From contig SAAC01000009.1 of assembly GCA_009929605.1 (NCBI GenBank), forward strand, positions 1 to 42,926: DNA of 42,926 nt, given 5' to 3'. Source of the DNA: Negativicutes bacterium. Lineage in GTDB: Bacteria; Bacillota; Negativicutes; Veillonellales; Veillonellaceae. Below the pieces are notes generated by a model. The model searched no databases. It saw only the letters and a list, made by a program, of their open reading frames with translations, and was not told the DNA's origin. Shown in pieces: positions 1 to 7,880 of this stretch (the stretch's first letter is position 1; every line of letters starts with the position of its first letter). The position numbers and the translations under genes are program-made.

Positions 1-1
1 A

Positions 2-1354
2 CCTGCTGATCGTGTGCCAACACGTGTAGATGCAGATAAAATGAAATATACATCTAGTACTGGTGATGTATATGCAGAGGGAAATGTTATTCTTCGCAAG
101 GATAATCAAGAATTACAAGCTCCTCGTGTAGAAGGTAATACCAATACCACAGAATATAAAACATCAGGTGGTTCCTATCGTTATAAGGTAGATGGGGGCC
201 GAACAAAAGATTTAACGGGTAAACAATTGACCTATAGAAGTAGTGATAGCTATATGACTGCTGATTCGGCGGATGGATGGTCTGATCCATACTATATTAC
301 AGGTACAGATGTCGTATATGATGGTGAAGTAGGACATATTAAAAAAGGTTCGATGACAACAAAAAATGCAAAAGCCTTTGTACATACATCAGACTATCGT
401 ATTGAAGGTCAAGATATAGTTGTGTATCCTGGTGATAAAGCCGTTATAAAACATGCATCTTTCTTTATTAAGAACTTTAGATTGTTTTCTTTGAAATCCT
501 ATACTGTATCTTTACGCCATGATAAAGAGGGGCAATTCAATATCTTCTCCTTATTGCCAAGACCTATGTACAATAGTGATGATGGATTTGGATTTAGAGG
601 GAATACAGCGTATCCAGTGGGCCCAAAAGGTGAAATTGCTTTAGATTACGAATGGTACTCCCAAGAAGGCTTTAAACCATCCTTAGGGTATCGTCATTCT
701 GTACCTTGGGGCAATATGTCTTTGGGATATAAAAACGAAAAAGATACATATAATGATGAAACTGTATGGATTGAAAAAACTCTTGAATTCCGTGCTGATA
801 CACATGCTTATCATGTAGGCCATACTCCATTTACCGTTCGTGGTGGTGTGAATGCTGGTTATTGGAAGGAAGACGAAGTCCGTGATGTTCGTGGCATGCA
901 TTATCAATATTATGGCGAGTTATCTCATGATGCAATTCGACCATGGAAGAATGCATCATTAAGGTTCTTTATGGGGTATGAACGAGATTATTATAAATAT
1001 AATGATACGGTTCGTAGTATGCCATATTGGGGCGTTACATTTAGAAACAAGATTACCAATCGCTTAACTACTTTTGCAAGTTATAATCAGCGTAATATTG
1101 ATCGCAATAATTCTCCTTACTTCTTTGATACCATTGAAACACCAAAAGAATTTAGATATGGATTGAGTTATAAAGTATCACGCATTGATGATTTTACCGT
1201 GTCTGTGAAAGTTAATGTAGAGACTGGTGAATCTGAAGATATTAACTATACATGGCATCGTGATTTGCATTCCTTTGACTCATTCTTAACATATAAGTCA
1301 AAATCTAGTGGTAGTAAATGGGAATTTAAAATTATAGCACGTGACTTTAGTTAA
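2..1354 (+). CDS. lptD: LptD/OstA-like LPS-assembly outer-membrane protein, 5' end missing
   Basis: The reading frame is open at the left edge, so only the last 450 or so residues are visible; GTG at 14 is not a convincing start. The visible N-terminal part has the OstA-type repeat signature (ADKMKYTSSTGDVYAEGNVI, then repeated 'G..V.Y' strands), as in the periplasmic domain of LptD. The rest is rich in alternating aromatic strands (DYEWYSQEGF, SLGYRHSVPW, FFMGYERDYY) typical of an outer-membrane beta barrel. LptD inserts lipopolysaccharide into the outer leaflet with LptE and the LptA bridge. It implies a diderm envelope. A strong terminator follows at 1393-1422. A related OstA-like barrel of another role cannot be excluded because the N-terminus is not seen. 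Confidence 0.8.
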   Translation, partial: PADRVPTRVDADKMKYTSSTGDVYAEGNVILRKDNQELQAPRVEGNTNTTEYKTSGGSYRYKVDGGRTKDLTGKQLTYRSSDSYMTADSADGWSDPYYITGTDVVYDGEVGHIKKGSMTTKNAKAFVHTSDYRIEGQDIVVYPGDKAVIKHASFFIKNFRLFSLKSYTVSLRHDKEGQFNIFSLLPRPMYNSDDGFGFRGNTAYPVGPKGEIALDYEWYSQEGFKPSLGYRHSVPWGNMSLGYKNEKDTYNDETVWIEKTLEFRADTHAYHVGHTPFTVRGGVNAGYWKEDEVRDVRGMHYQYYGELSHDAIRPWKNASLRFFMGYERDYYKYNDTVRSMPYWGVTFRNKITNRLTTFASYNQRNIDRNNSPYFFDTIETPKEFRYGLSYKVSRIDDFTVSVKVNVETGESEDINYTWHRDLHSFDSFLTYKSKSSGSKWEFKIIARDFS

Positions 1355-1392
1355 TATACTAGTTAGCCGTTAACAATATTATAATTTGCTTC

Positions 1393-1422
1393 AAAAAGGT
1401 GGCCTACGGGTCATCTTTTTTT
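1393..1422 (+). terminator. Rho-independent terminator of lptD
   Basis: A 12-bp stem (1393-1404 with 1409-1420, two G-U pairs) closes a TACG loop. The T-tract forms the 3' arm and runs to 1422. It lies 39 bases after the lptD stop. Confidence 0.85.
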
Positions 1423-1543
1423 GCTACAGGTATATGCGGCTAAGTGATATATGATGCTATTCTATAATGGATAATAATATAACAGTATATAATATAACAA
1501 CTTAGGGTTTATAAACTCTTTGATAATTATATTGTCAACTATA

Positions 1544-1577
1544 TTGTTAACGTAATGAAACTTATGATTGTTGACTA
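1544..1577 (+). promoter_or_regulatory. Candidate BirA (biotin repressor) operator
   Basis: The left half TTGTTAACG (1544-1552) and right half TGTTGACTA (1569-1577) are separated by 16 bases. Their GTTRAC cores are 24 bp centre to centre, the geometry of the E. coli BirA operator (TTGTAAACC-N16-GGTTTACAA). The right half has mismatches. It overlaps the -35 box of a promoter for an operon containing bioY, so repression by biotin-loaded BirA is a natural reading. The assignment is inferred from geometry and context. Confidence 0.5.
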
Positions 1578-1599
1578 ATGTGCGTATATTGATTATAAT
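1571..1599 (+). promoter_or_regulatory. Sigma-70-type promoter of the bioY operon
   Basis: TTGACT (1571-1576), a 17-base spacer and TATAAT (1594-1599). Transcription should start near 1606, leaving a leader of about 25 nt before the first gene. Confidence 0.8.
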
Positions 1600-1630
1600 C
1601 AAAGTGTTATAAATATACAACGAGGTGACA

Positions 1631-2188
1631 ATGCGTACATTATTTAGAATGTTGACGAGTGATGCTATTGTATTTCCATCAGAAGCGATGATAACTACAT
1701 TAGAATATGTCAACGAGGTTAGTGAATATCCTTTCGTGGAAATCTGTGGATCTTCAACACGGCGAATAAAATGTAAAATCCAAGATAGATCTGGAACATT
1801 AGTAGTTTCTATGATTACCTTACTAAAGATAAACAACAATAGTAGTGAGGAGCTCAATCATATCTGTGAAACTCCAAACCATCAGAATTCTAGTCATGAT
1901 GTTATGACATTTACAGTAGAATCAATTCTAGCATTCGTAGATGATGTGAAGGATACTAATTCGATTCATCGCAAAGCACCGTATATTGTCCCCGGTTGTT
2001 TATTACTAGAGAAAATATGGCAATATGTTAATCAACTTACATTGGTACAATCGATTAACATTAGATTTTTGAGTCCCGTCCGAGCTAATGAAGTGGTTAC
2101 ATTAGAACATGATGAACAGCATGTTATTGGCAAGGTAGAGGATACAATAGTTTTTAAGGTAATATATAAGGAAGAGTCTCATGAATAA
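1631..2188 (+). CDS. MaoC-like (hot-dog fold) hydratase-related protein
   Basis: A 185-residue protein. ATG 1631 is preferred over GTG 1625 because GAGG at 1622-1625 lies five bases upstream of it. Residues ~97-180 resemble the MaoC/(R)-specific enoyl-CoA hydratase family: FTVESILAFVDDVKD, then DTNSIHRK (compare the D-x-N-P-I-H active-site loop; Asp108 and His113), PYIVPGCLLLEK for the hydratase helix, and INIRFLSPVRANEVV for the 'F..PV..GD' strand. The first ~90 residues look like extra beta strands, perhaps a degenerate second hot-dog half. The gene opens the operon, and its last 8 bases overlap bioY. The likely role is handling a 3-hydroxyacyl or enoyl thioester, with unknown substrate. 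Divergence is high, so a non-catalytic hot-dog protein is possible. Confidence 0.6.
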   Translation: MRTLFRMLTSDAIVFPSEAMITTLEYVNEVSEYPFVEICGSSTRRIKCKIQDRSGTLVVSMITLLKINNNSSEELNHICETPNHQNSSHDVMTFTVESILAFVDDVKDTNSIHRKAPYIVPGCLLLEKIWQYVNQLTLVQSINIRFLSPVRANEVVTLEHDEQHVIGKVEDTIVFKVIYKEESHE

Positions 2189-2696
2189 TACACAACGTTT
2201 AACAAAAATGGCTTTATTAACTGCTTTATTATGTATTTCTGCATACATTTCATTTCCATTACCTTTTACACCGGCTATGGTTACAGCCTTGACATTGGTG
2301 GCAACCTTAATAGGGTTGATGCTATCACCTAAGGATACATTTATCGTTCTCATCGTTTATGTATTGCTTGGTGCTGTTGGTCTACCAGTATATGTCGGAG
2401 GTACGGCGGGTCTTGGTAAATTATTAGGACCTACAGGTGGTTTTATTTTTAGTTGGCCTATCGCGTATACAGTGTTGAGTATATTCAAAGGTAGTGAACG
2501 TAGTTTCTGGCAATATGCATGGAGATCTATTGTCATTACTATTCCTATCGTATATGCCTTCGGTATTGCTGGATTTATGTTGGTAGGTAATTTTACATTT
2601 GAAAAAGCCGTATGGGGGGCAGCCATCCCATTCATCCCTGGTGATGTAATTAAATGTATTGTAGCTGCTTGGCTAGCCTCTAAGGTTAAAATCTAA
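2181..2696 (+). CDS. bioY: Biotin ECF transporter substrate-binding component BioY
   Basis: A 171-residue, almost entirely hydrophobic protein with about six membrane segments. It carries BioY landmarks: an early ALLCISAYISFPLPFTPAMV, the VGLPVYVGGTAGLGKLLGPTGGF loop, and a C-terminal FIPGDVIKC. BioY is the membrane S-component that binds biotin and works alone or with the shared ECF ATPase/EcfT module, which is not in this window. The start ATG 2181 lies within the end of the hydratase-like gene, so translation is probably coupled. Operon mates are a thiolase and an acyl-CoA ligase, as in the Bacillus subtilis yhfUTS operon. Confidence 0.93.
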   Translation: MNNTQRLTKMALLTALLCISAYISFPLPFTPAMVTALTLVATLIGLMLSPKDTFIVLIVYVLLGAVGLPVYVGGTAGLGKLLGPTGGFIFSWPIAYTVLSIFKGSERSFWQYAWRSIVITIPIVYAFGIAGFMLVGNFTFEKAVWGAAIPFIPGDVIKCIVAAWLASKVKI

Positions 2697-2777
2697 ATTT
2701 TTATTACGCAAGTTACTAGATTACGGTTTTACAGGTATGAATATTATATTCTAAATTTGATATCACGAGGTGTGCCT

Positions 2778-3935
2778 ATGACGCAGACTAAGATTCAAGA
2801 AAACAATAGAATACAAGATGTATATATCATGGGCGGCCTTCGGACGCCCATTGGTGTTATTGGTGGACAATATAAATCAGTTCAGCCAGAATTATTGGGG
2901 GCAAAGGTGCTTGATGCACTGCTAGATACCTATGAGCTAGAATATGTGGATAGTGTGTTTTGTGGTAATGCAGTAGGTACTGGTGGCAATATCGCGAGAT
3001 TAATGACATTATCGAGCAATTTACCCATATCCGTCCCTGCTGTAACAGTAGATATGCAATGTGCCTCTGGAGCCATGACTATAGAAATGGCCTATGCACA
3101 TATCCGTAGTGGGCTGATGAATACGGTTATTGCTGGTGGCATTGAGAGTTCCTCATTGCAGCCTACACGTACCTATGCAGAGGGCGATGCAAGAACGGGT
3201 GAGTACCTAGTAGCTCAATTTTCACCAAATGAAAATGATCCATTAGCTATGCTGCGAGGCGCAGAACGAACTATTGATAAATATGGTGTGTCCCAAGACA
3301 CCTTAAATAAACATGTCTTGCGTAGCCATGCTTTGGCGGTGCAGGCAATGACGAATCCACATTTGAAAGAAAAAATTTTGCCCTTACGTTTTGATGATAT
3401 TGATTGCACAGATGAAAGTATCCGCCCACGGATGTCAGAAAAATTATTACATAGAATGAAACCTTTGCTAGGACCAGGTACTGTGACTACTGCAGGAAAT
3501 GCTTGTCTTACACATGATGGGGCTGCCTTTGTGGTAGTGTCCTCTAAACCAAGTGCCTGTAAAATTATAGGCTCTACTGCATGGGCCGGAGAACCTCAAT
3601 ATAGTCCAGAGGGGGCTTGGCAGAGTACAGAAGCATTGCTATCTAAATACAATTTAACTATGGATGACATTGATGTAGTGGAATGGAATGAGGCTTTTGC
3701 TGTCATTGACGTATTGTTTGAGCGTGCCTATCCAGAGGCATTAGATCGATATAATCGATTAGGCGGTGCATTGGCCTATGGACATCCTTACGGTTGCTCT
3801 GGGGCGATGTTAGTATTACATGCTATGGCTGCCTTGGGGACTGTGCAAGGCCGTTATGCCATTTGTGCTATTGCTGGCGCTGGTGGTACGGGTACGGCAT
3901 TATTATTGGAGTATAATCATGAGTATCATCGTTAA
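2778..3935 (+). CDS. Thiolase (acetyl-CoA C-acyltransferase family)
   Basis: A 385-residue thiolase. ATG 2778 is chosen because GAGGTG lies just upstream; the in-frame TTG at 2757 has no ribosome-binding site. Both active-site cysteines and the histidine are visible: Cys95 in DMQCASGAM, His336 in GGALAYGHPYGCSG, and Cys363 in ICAIAGAGGTG, with NEAFA before them. The family condenses or cleaves acyl-CoAs. It is related by context to YhfS, the thiolase linked to BioY in Bacillus. Whether it makes acetoacetyl-CoA or acts on a longer or dicarboxylic acyl chain cannot be told from sequence. It overlaps the next gene by 17 bases. Confidence 0.88.
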   Translation: MTQTKIQENNRIQDVYIMGGLRTPIGVIGGQYKSVQPELLGAKVLDALLDTYELEYVDSVFCGNAVGTGGNIARLMTLSSNLPISVPAVTVDMQCASGAMTIEMAYAHIRSGLMNTVIAGGIESSSLQPTRTYAEGDARTGEYLVAQFSPNENDPLAMLRGAERTIDKYGVSQDTLNKHVLRSHALAVQAMTNPHLKEKILPLRFDDIDCTDESIRPRMSEKLLHRMKPLLGPGTVTTAGNACLTHDGAAFVVVSSKPSACKIIGSTAWAGEPQYSPEGAWQSTEALLSKYNLTMDDIDVVEWNEAFAVIDVLFERAYPEALDRYNRLGGALAYGHPYGCSGAMLVLHAMAALGTVQGRYAICAIAGAGGTGTALLLEYNHEYHR

Positions 3936-5274
3936 TCGATTACAATATTGGGCTAAAGTACAGCCTAATCATATAGCCATCGTTATGGATGACACTGAAT
4001 ATACATATGCCATGTTATGGCATATGGTGAAAGCTAGTGTTACTGATGGTTATATATTGAAATCTAATGCTGTTGCTAGTGACGCTTCTATGACTGTTAT
4101 AGATTCCAATACAGACATTTCGGTGAAACCTCATTTAGAAATGGAAAATGGCGTTCATCTCATCGAATCAGAATATCTATTGGAACAATGTGTAGCCTGG
4201 TTATCGGATTTAGCGCAAGGTATATATCCTCTGGTGTGCCATAAGAATTTAAGCCAAGAACGACGTGAAGCCATTATTGATACGTGCACCCGAAGTGATT
4301 ATATAATTCCTGAAAAGGCTAATTTTGGTGTGTTAACATCGGGGACGACGGGAACACCAAAAATACTGTGGCGTTCTGAGCAGAGTTGGGCCGATTTCTT
4401 TGATGAACAAAACAAGGTTTTTCACATTGATAAAGACACGAGCATGTTTGTACATGGCAGTTTTAGTTTTACTGGCAATATGAATATGATTATTGGTGTA
4501 TTGTGGGCGGGTGGAACGATTGTTAGCACGGATTCCATTATGGACCGAAAATGGATTCAGTTAATGCGCAATCGAGCTGTATCTCATGTGTACATGTTGC
4601 CTACGAAATTGCGCATGATTTTACGTCATTATAAGGAGACTCTTGACTCCGTACAATATATTATTGCGGGATCCCAAACACTAGACCAAGAATTGTTAGA
4701 AAATTTAAAAATTGCTTTTCCACAAATGCAGTTTATCGTCTATTATGGCGCATCTGAGTTAAATTATATTACTTGGTGTACCGATGAGGAGTGGCTCAAG
4801 CATCCCGGTACGGTGGGAAAACCATTTGATGGTGTTCAGATAGTAGAGCGTGATGGACTTATCTATGTGGATACGCCTTATGGCATAGAAGGCATAGAGC
4901 GACCATTTACCGTTCATGACCGTGGATATATTACGGATGAAGGTTTCTTGATGTTCCAAGGACGACAAGGGGAAGTTATCAATCGCGGAGGCTATAAACT
5001 CTATATCAATGAAATCGAGCAAGCTATCCAAGAACTTAACTCTGTTGATCAGGTTGTTGTCATAGGGATTCCTGATTTATTGCGGGGCGAAGAAATGGTA
5101 TGTTATGTAGTACCGAAACCTACGGCTCCGGAAGAAGTGGTGAAACAGGATATTCACGGACGATTGATTCCGGCGGAACGGCCAAAGGAAATTATTTACG
5201 TTTCTGAAATTCCTTTGACAGATTGTGCAAAAGTTAATAAAAATCTTCTCAAAGAATGGTATAATAAAAAGTAA
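3919..5274 (+). CDS. AMP-forming acyl-CoA ligase (ANL superfamily)
   Basis: A 451-residue adenylating enzyme. ATG 3919 (SIIVNRLQYWAKVQPNHIAIV) is the natural family start and has TTGGAG upstream; an upstream in-frame ATG at 3820 lies inside the thiolase gene. Motifs in order: TSGTTGTPK (~140-148, ATP binding), YGASE (A5), HDRGYIT (A7), QGRQGEVINRGGYKLYINEIE (A8 hinge) and PLTDCAKVNKNLL near the end, containing the A10 catalytic lysine. It is short for the family, similar in size to MenE, with a compact N-domain. By context it matches B. subtilis YhfT, so it may activate a free carboxylic acid for the thiolase and hydratase. The substrate is unknown; a pimelate-like acid is a hypothesis only. 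A terminator follows 7 bases after the stop. Confidence 0.85.
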   Translation: MSIIVNRLQYWAKVQPNHIAIVMDDTEYTYAMLWHMVKASVTDGYILKSNAVASDASMTVIDSNTDISVKPHLEMENGVHLIESEYLLEQCVAWLSDLAQGIYPLVCHKNLSQERREAIIDTCTRSDYIIPEKANFGVLTSGTTGTPKILWRSEQSWADFFDEQNKVFHIDKDTSMFVHGSFSFTGNMNMIIGVLWAGGTIVSTDSIMDRKWIQLMRNRAVSHVYMLPTKLRMILRHYKETLDSVQYIIAGSQTLDQELLENLKIAFPQMQFIVYYGASELNYITWCTDEEWLKHPGTVGKPFDGVQIVERDGLIYVDTPYGIEGIERPFTVHDRGYITDEGFLMFQGRQGEVINRGGYKLYINEIEQAIQELNSVDQVVVIGIPDLLRGEEMVCYVVPKPTAPEEVVKQDIHGRLIPAERPKEIIYVSEIPLTDCAKVNKNLLKEWYNKK

Positions 5275-5280
5275 TACCGA

Positions 5281-5311
5281 AGCACTGACTCGTGGTAGGT
5301 CAGTGCTTTTT
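5281..5311 (+). terminator. Rho-independent terminator of the bioY operon
   Basis: A perfect 9-bp stem AGCACTGAC (5281-5289) with GTCAGTGCT (5299-5307) and a 9-base loop, followed by T5. It ends the hydratase-bioY-thiolase-ligase unit. Confidence 0.92.
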
Positions 5312-5353
5312 ACTTGCAAGATATACTATTCATTTACTTTCATAGGTGAGACT

Positions 5354-6352
5354 ATGCAAATTAATAAAGCAATTTTAGAAATATTTGATTTTACATCCTC
5401 CTTGGCGGTGTATTCAGAGCATGAACTCAAGGTAGGTGACGAATCTATACAGGAATATATTGGGGCTCATGTAACAAAAGCCATGAAAGATTCAGGTTTA
5501 CGATTAGGTACATTACATGAATATAGCCCGATGGGTAAGGAGATTGTAGCCTATCGTCAAGGGGATAAATCCTTTGTGGAACTTTCAAAAGAGCTATCGG
5601 AACGAACATTTGATTATATGAAGCAAGCCACTGATGCAGTTGTCATCGATGGCATTATTTGTGAAGCCGTAACAGATGTGAATTATTTATGCATTTTGTT
5701 ATGCCAGGCTCATGATGCATATACACATCAATTGTTCAGTGAAGAAGATGGTACGTTAGCCACAGAATTAGTGCCACATAAGGCTGTATTGCCAAATCCA
5801 TCTCAAAAATTACGCTCCTTTGTAGCCATTCGTTTGGATGATTTGTCGGTGCGTTTATTTGAGCCTAAAGGGGAATATGATGGAGAAGTGGCCTACATAT
5901 TAGCAGATAAGGTATTACAAGTGGGCACAGACCAATCCTCACGAGATACGGTGCGCAAAGTAAAAACAATCGTGGATAAAGTATCTGAAGCCTATGAGTC
6001 GGATGGTGTGAAAGCTATGGCCATGGTGAAACAGCTGATTTCTAAAAATGCAGAAGTATCTGATACGGTAGATCCTGTGCGCATTGTAGAACAAGTATTC
6101 TCCACAAATCCTGTACAACAAGAGGTGGCTAAAAAAGAATTGGCTGAACAAGATATGATGCGGCCACTGCCAGTAAATCGTGAATTTGCAACGAAGGTGG
6201 GACAACAACATAAAATTAAAACCGATACGGGCATTGAAATTAGTTTCCCTGTGGAATATATGAAAAATAGAGAGTTTATTGAAATACTCACTAACGATGA
6301 TGGTACATTGCGGATTGAAGTGAAGAACATCAATAAGATTATGAATAAATAA
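5354..6352 (+). CDS. NdpA/YejK-family nucleoid-associated protein
   Basis: A 332-residue soluble protein. ATG 5354 (MQINKAILEIFDF) follows AGGTGAG at 5344-5350; the frame also extends upstream through the terminator, which is not coding. The N-terminal 'I.K.ILHIFD' type opening, the SFVAIRLDD region and the C-terminal GIEISFPVEYMKNREFIEI-type segment fit the 37-kDa nucleoid-associated protein family (NdpA/NA37). These proteins associate with the bacterial nucleoid; the molecular function is poorly defined. It appears to be a single-gene unit, with a terminator before it and 67 bases to the next gene. Confidence 0.75.
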   Translation: MQINKAILEIFDFTSSLAVYSEHELKVGDESIQEYIGAHVTKAMKDSGLRLGTLHEYSPMGKEIVAYRQGDKSFVELSKELSERTFDYMKQATDAVVIDGIICEAVTDVNYLCILLCQAHDAYTHQLFSEEDGTLATELVPHKAVLPNPSQKLRSFVAIRLDDLSVRLFEPKGEYDGEVAYILADKVLQVGTDQSSRDTVRKVKTIVDKVSEAYESDGVKAMAMVKQLISKNAEVSDTVDPVRIVEQVFSTNPVQQEVAKKELAEQDMMRPLPVNREFATKVGQQHKIKTDTGIEISFPVEYMKNREFIEILTNDDGTLRIEVKNINKIMNK

Positions 6353-6419
6353 AGGCATTAAATCTGTAGGTATGTACCTATGAGAAGTATTGCTGATGAT
6401 AGAGTTAGTAGGTGTAGAC

Positions 6420-6911
6420 ATGGCAAAGGAAAAACATAAGAAAACGAATGCCTTGCGCATTTTGGATACAAATAAAATTCATTATGAAATCCATGAGTAT
6501 GAATGGTCAGAGGAAGGCCATGCGGGTATTCATGTAGCCGAAGAATTAGGCCTAGATAGTGCGCAGGTTTTTAAAACATTGGTAGGTAAAGGGGATAAAA
6601 CGGGACATGTAGTATTCTGTATCCCTGTAGAGGCCGAATTAGATATGAAACAGGCTGCACGGGTGAGCCATAATAAATCAGTAGAACTTATTGCTGTAAA
6701 GGATTTACTGGGCCTTACTGGCTATTTACGGGGAGGTTGTTCCCCAGTAGGTATGAAAAAGGTGTTTCCTACTTATTTTGATGAGACAATGACAAATCAT
6801 GACCAAGTCTTTGTAAGTGCCGGACTACGAGGCATGCAAATGAAGGTGGACCCAAAGGCGTTAGCCTCTGTGGTACATGCTGAGTTTGATCACTTAACCT
6901 TGGACCATTAA
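6420..6911 (+). CDS. ybaK: YbaK/EbsC-type aminoacyl-tRNA deacylase
   Basis: A 163-residue protein of the YbaK family, which hydrolyses Cys-tRNA(Pro) misacylated by prolyl-tRNA synthetase. ATG 6420 (MAKEKHKKTNALRILD) is chosen because AGGTG lies at 6410-6414, five bases upstream. Family marks are YEIHEY near residue 25, GLDSAQVFKTLVGKGD, AARVSHNKSVEL (the conserved lysine/serine region), GYLRGGCSPVGMKK and FVSAGLRGMQMKVDPK near the C-terminus. Its length is normal. A short palindrome TAGGTATGTACCTA sits upstream at 6367-6380, of unknown meaning. Confidence 0.9.
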   Translation: MAKEKHKKTNALRILDTNKIHYEIHEYEWSEEGHAGIHVAEELGLDSAQVFKTLVGKGDKTGHVVFCIPVEAELDMKQAARVSHNKSVELIAVKDLLGLTGYLRGGCSPVGMKKVFPTYFDETMTNHDQVFVSAGLRGMQMKVDPKALASVVHAEFDHLTLDH

Positions 6912-7011
6912 TGAATCAATAGTTGTATATTAGGTACTTATGAATATATGCAGCTAGTCAATATGAATAGGCAACATTACAAAATAACTGGTAATGATTA
7001 TGAGGATATAA

Positions 7012-7728
7012 ATGGCAAAGAAATTTTATGCAGTACAACGTGGTCGCGCACCAGGAATTTATCTGACTTGGGCTGATTGCGAACAACAAGTCAAGGGCTT
7101 TAGTGGGGCCGTTTATAAATCCTTCCCCACGAAGGAAGAAGCTCAAGCATTTTTGGGGGATGACAAAGTTGTTATTAATGAACCTATGGGGGATAGTAAA
7201 TCGGCGGAACGAAGTGGAGCGACTTCAGTAAAGAGAATACCGTTTACTGGAAAAACTATTTCATCGAATACCGGCACTGTAATGGATGTGTTACAGTCAA
7301 CGATCACGGAAGGCGCTCTGGTTGCCTATATTGATGGTAGCTTTAATAAACATCTCGGTTCCGTTGGCGCTGGGGGTGTTATGTTTTATAATGACAAACA
7401 AATACCATTTTCCTTTGGTACAAAGGAGCCCATGTATACTGAGTTCTGGAATGTATCAGGAGAGCTCTTAGCATCTATGCATGTACTGCAATATGCCGTG
7501 GATCATGGTATCGCGGAATGTCATTTGTACTATGATTATATGGGCATCGAAATGTGGGCTACGAAAAAATGGAAACGTAATAACAGATTAACCCAGGCTT
7601 ATGCAGCATTCTGTGATACCGTATTGCCTCAGGTACGAGTTCACTTTCACAAGGTGGCAGCTCATACGGGCGACACCTATAATGAAATGGCTGACCAACT
7701 AGCGAAACAAGGGACGATGAAAGCCTAA
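7012..7728 (+). CDS. rnhA: Ribonuclease HI with N-terminal viroplasmin-type domain
   Basis: A 238-residue enzyme that cuts the RNA strand of RNA-DNA hybrids. Residues 1-50 (KKFYAVQRGRAPGIYLTWADCEQQVKGFSGAVYKSF) are the caulimovirus viroplasmin/RNase H N-terminal hybrid-binding domain. Residues ~102-238 are the RNase H fold with all four acidic residues: Asp108 (YIDGS), Glu151 (SGELLA), Asp175 (YYDYMG) and Asp228 (NEMADQLAK), with His218 in the AAHTGD loop. A linker of ~50 polar residues joins the domains. ATG 7012 is preceded by a modest GAGGAT. It appears monocistronic. Confidence 0.93.
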   Translation: MAKKFYAVQRGRAPGIYLTWADCEQQVKGFSGAVYKSFPTKEEAQAFLGDDKVVINEPMGDSKSAERSGATSVKRIPFTGKTISSNTGTVMDVLQSTITEGALVAYIDGSFNKHLGSVGAGGVMFYNDKQIPFSFGTKEPMYTEFWNVSGELLASMHVLQYAVDHGIAECHLYYDYMGIEMWATKKWKRNNRLTQAYAAFCDTVLPQVRVHFHKVAAHTGDTYNEMADQLAKQGTMKA

Positions 7729-7781
7729 AAATAACGTAATATATTTGTTAGTGGATTGTATTAGATTAGCAGTACGAGGAA

Positions 7782-7790
7782 TGATATAAT
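7782..7790 (+). promoter_or_regulatory. Extended -10 promoter ahead of the epimerase genes
   Basis: TGATATAAT (TG-N-TATAAT) with no good -35 at the right distance. The expected start is near 7797, giving a leader of ~85 nt that includes a hairpin-forming palindrome TCCAAATGTATTTGGA (7839-7854). Confidence 0.55.
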
Positions 7791-7880
7791 ACAACTAGTT
7801 AGTAAAAACAATAGTTATATTTAATTAATTCTTGGTTATCCAAATGTATTTGGAAATAAGAGATATGGAAAGGATTATCT

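Larger units (their letters stand above)
1423..1630. other. AT-rich intergenic region upstream of the bioY operon
   Basis: No gene is seen. The left part (1423-1525) is AT-rich with no recognisable signal. The right part carries three copies of ATTGTYRAC (starts 1531, 1543, 1567; spaced 12 and 24), the promoter and the ribosome-binding site of the next gene. Confidence 0.6.

Noticed and set aside
1462..1857. Minus-strand open frame of ~131 codons over the bioY-operon promoter
   Set aside because: It is Ile/Tyr/Asn-rich, as AT-rich non-coding DNA gives, and overlaps the promoter and the hydratase-like gene.
6367..6380. Palindrome TAGGTATGTACCTA upstream of ybaK as an operator
   Set aside because: It is short, not linked to a recognisable promoter, and no regulator is suggested, so chance is likely.
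5939..6460. Minus-strand open frame of ~173 codons opposite the NdpA-family gene
   Set aside because: It is rich in Phe, His, Cys and Tyr as expected for a shadow frame, and runs across a real gene boundary.
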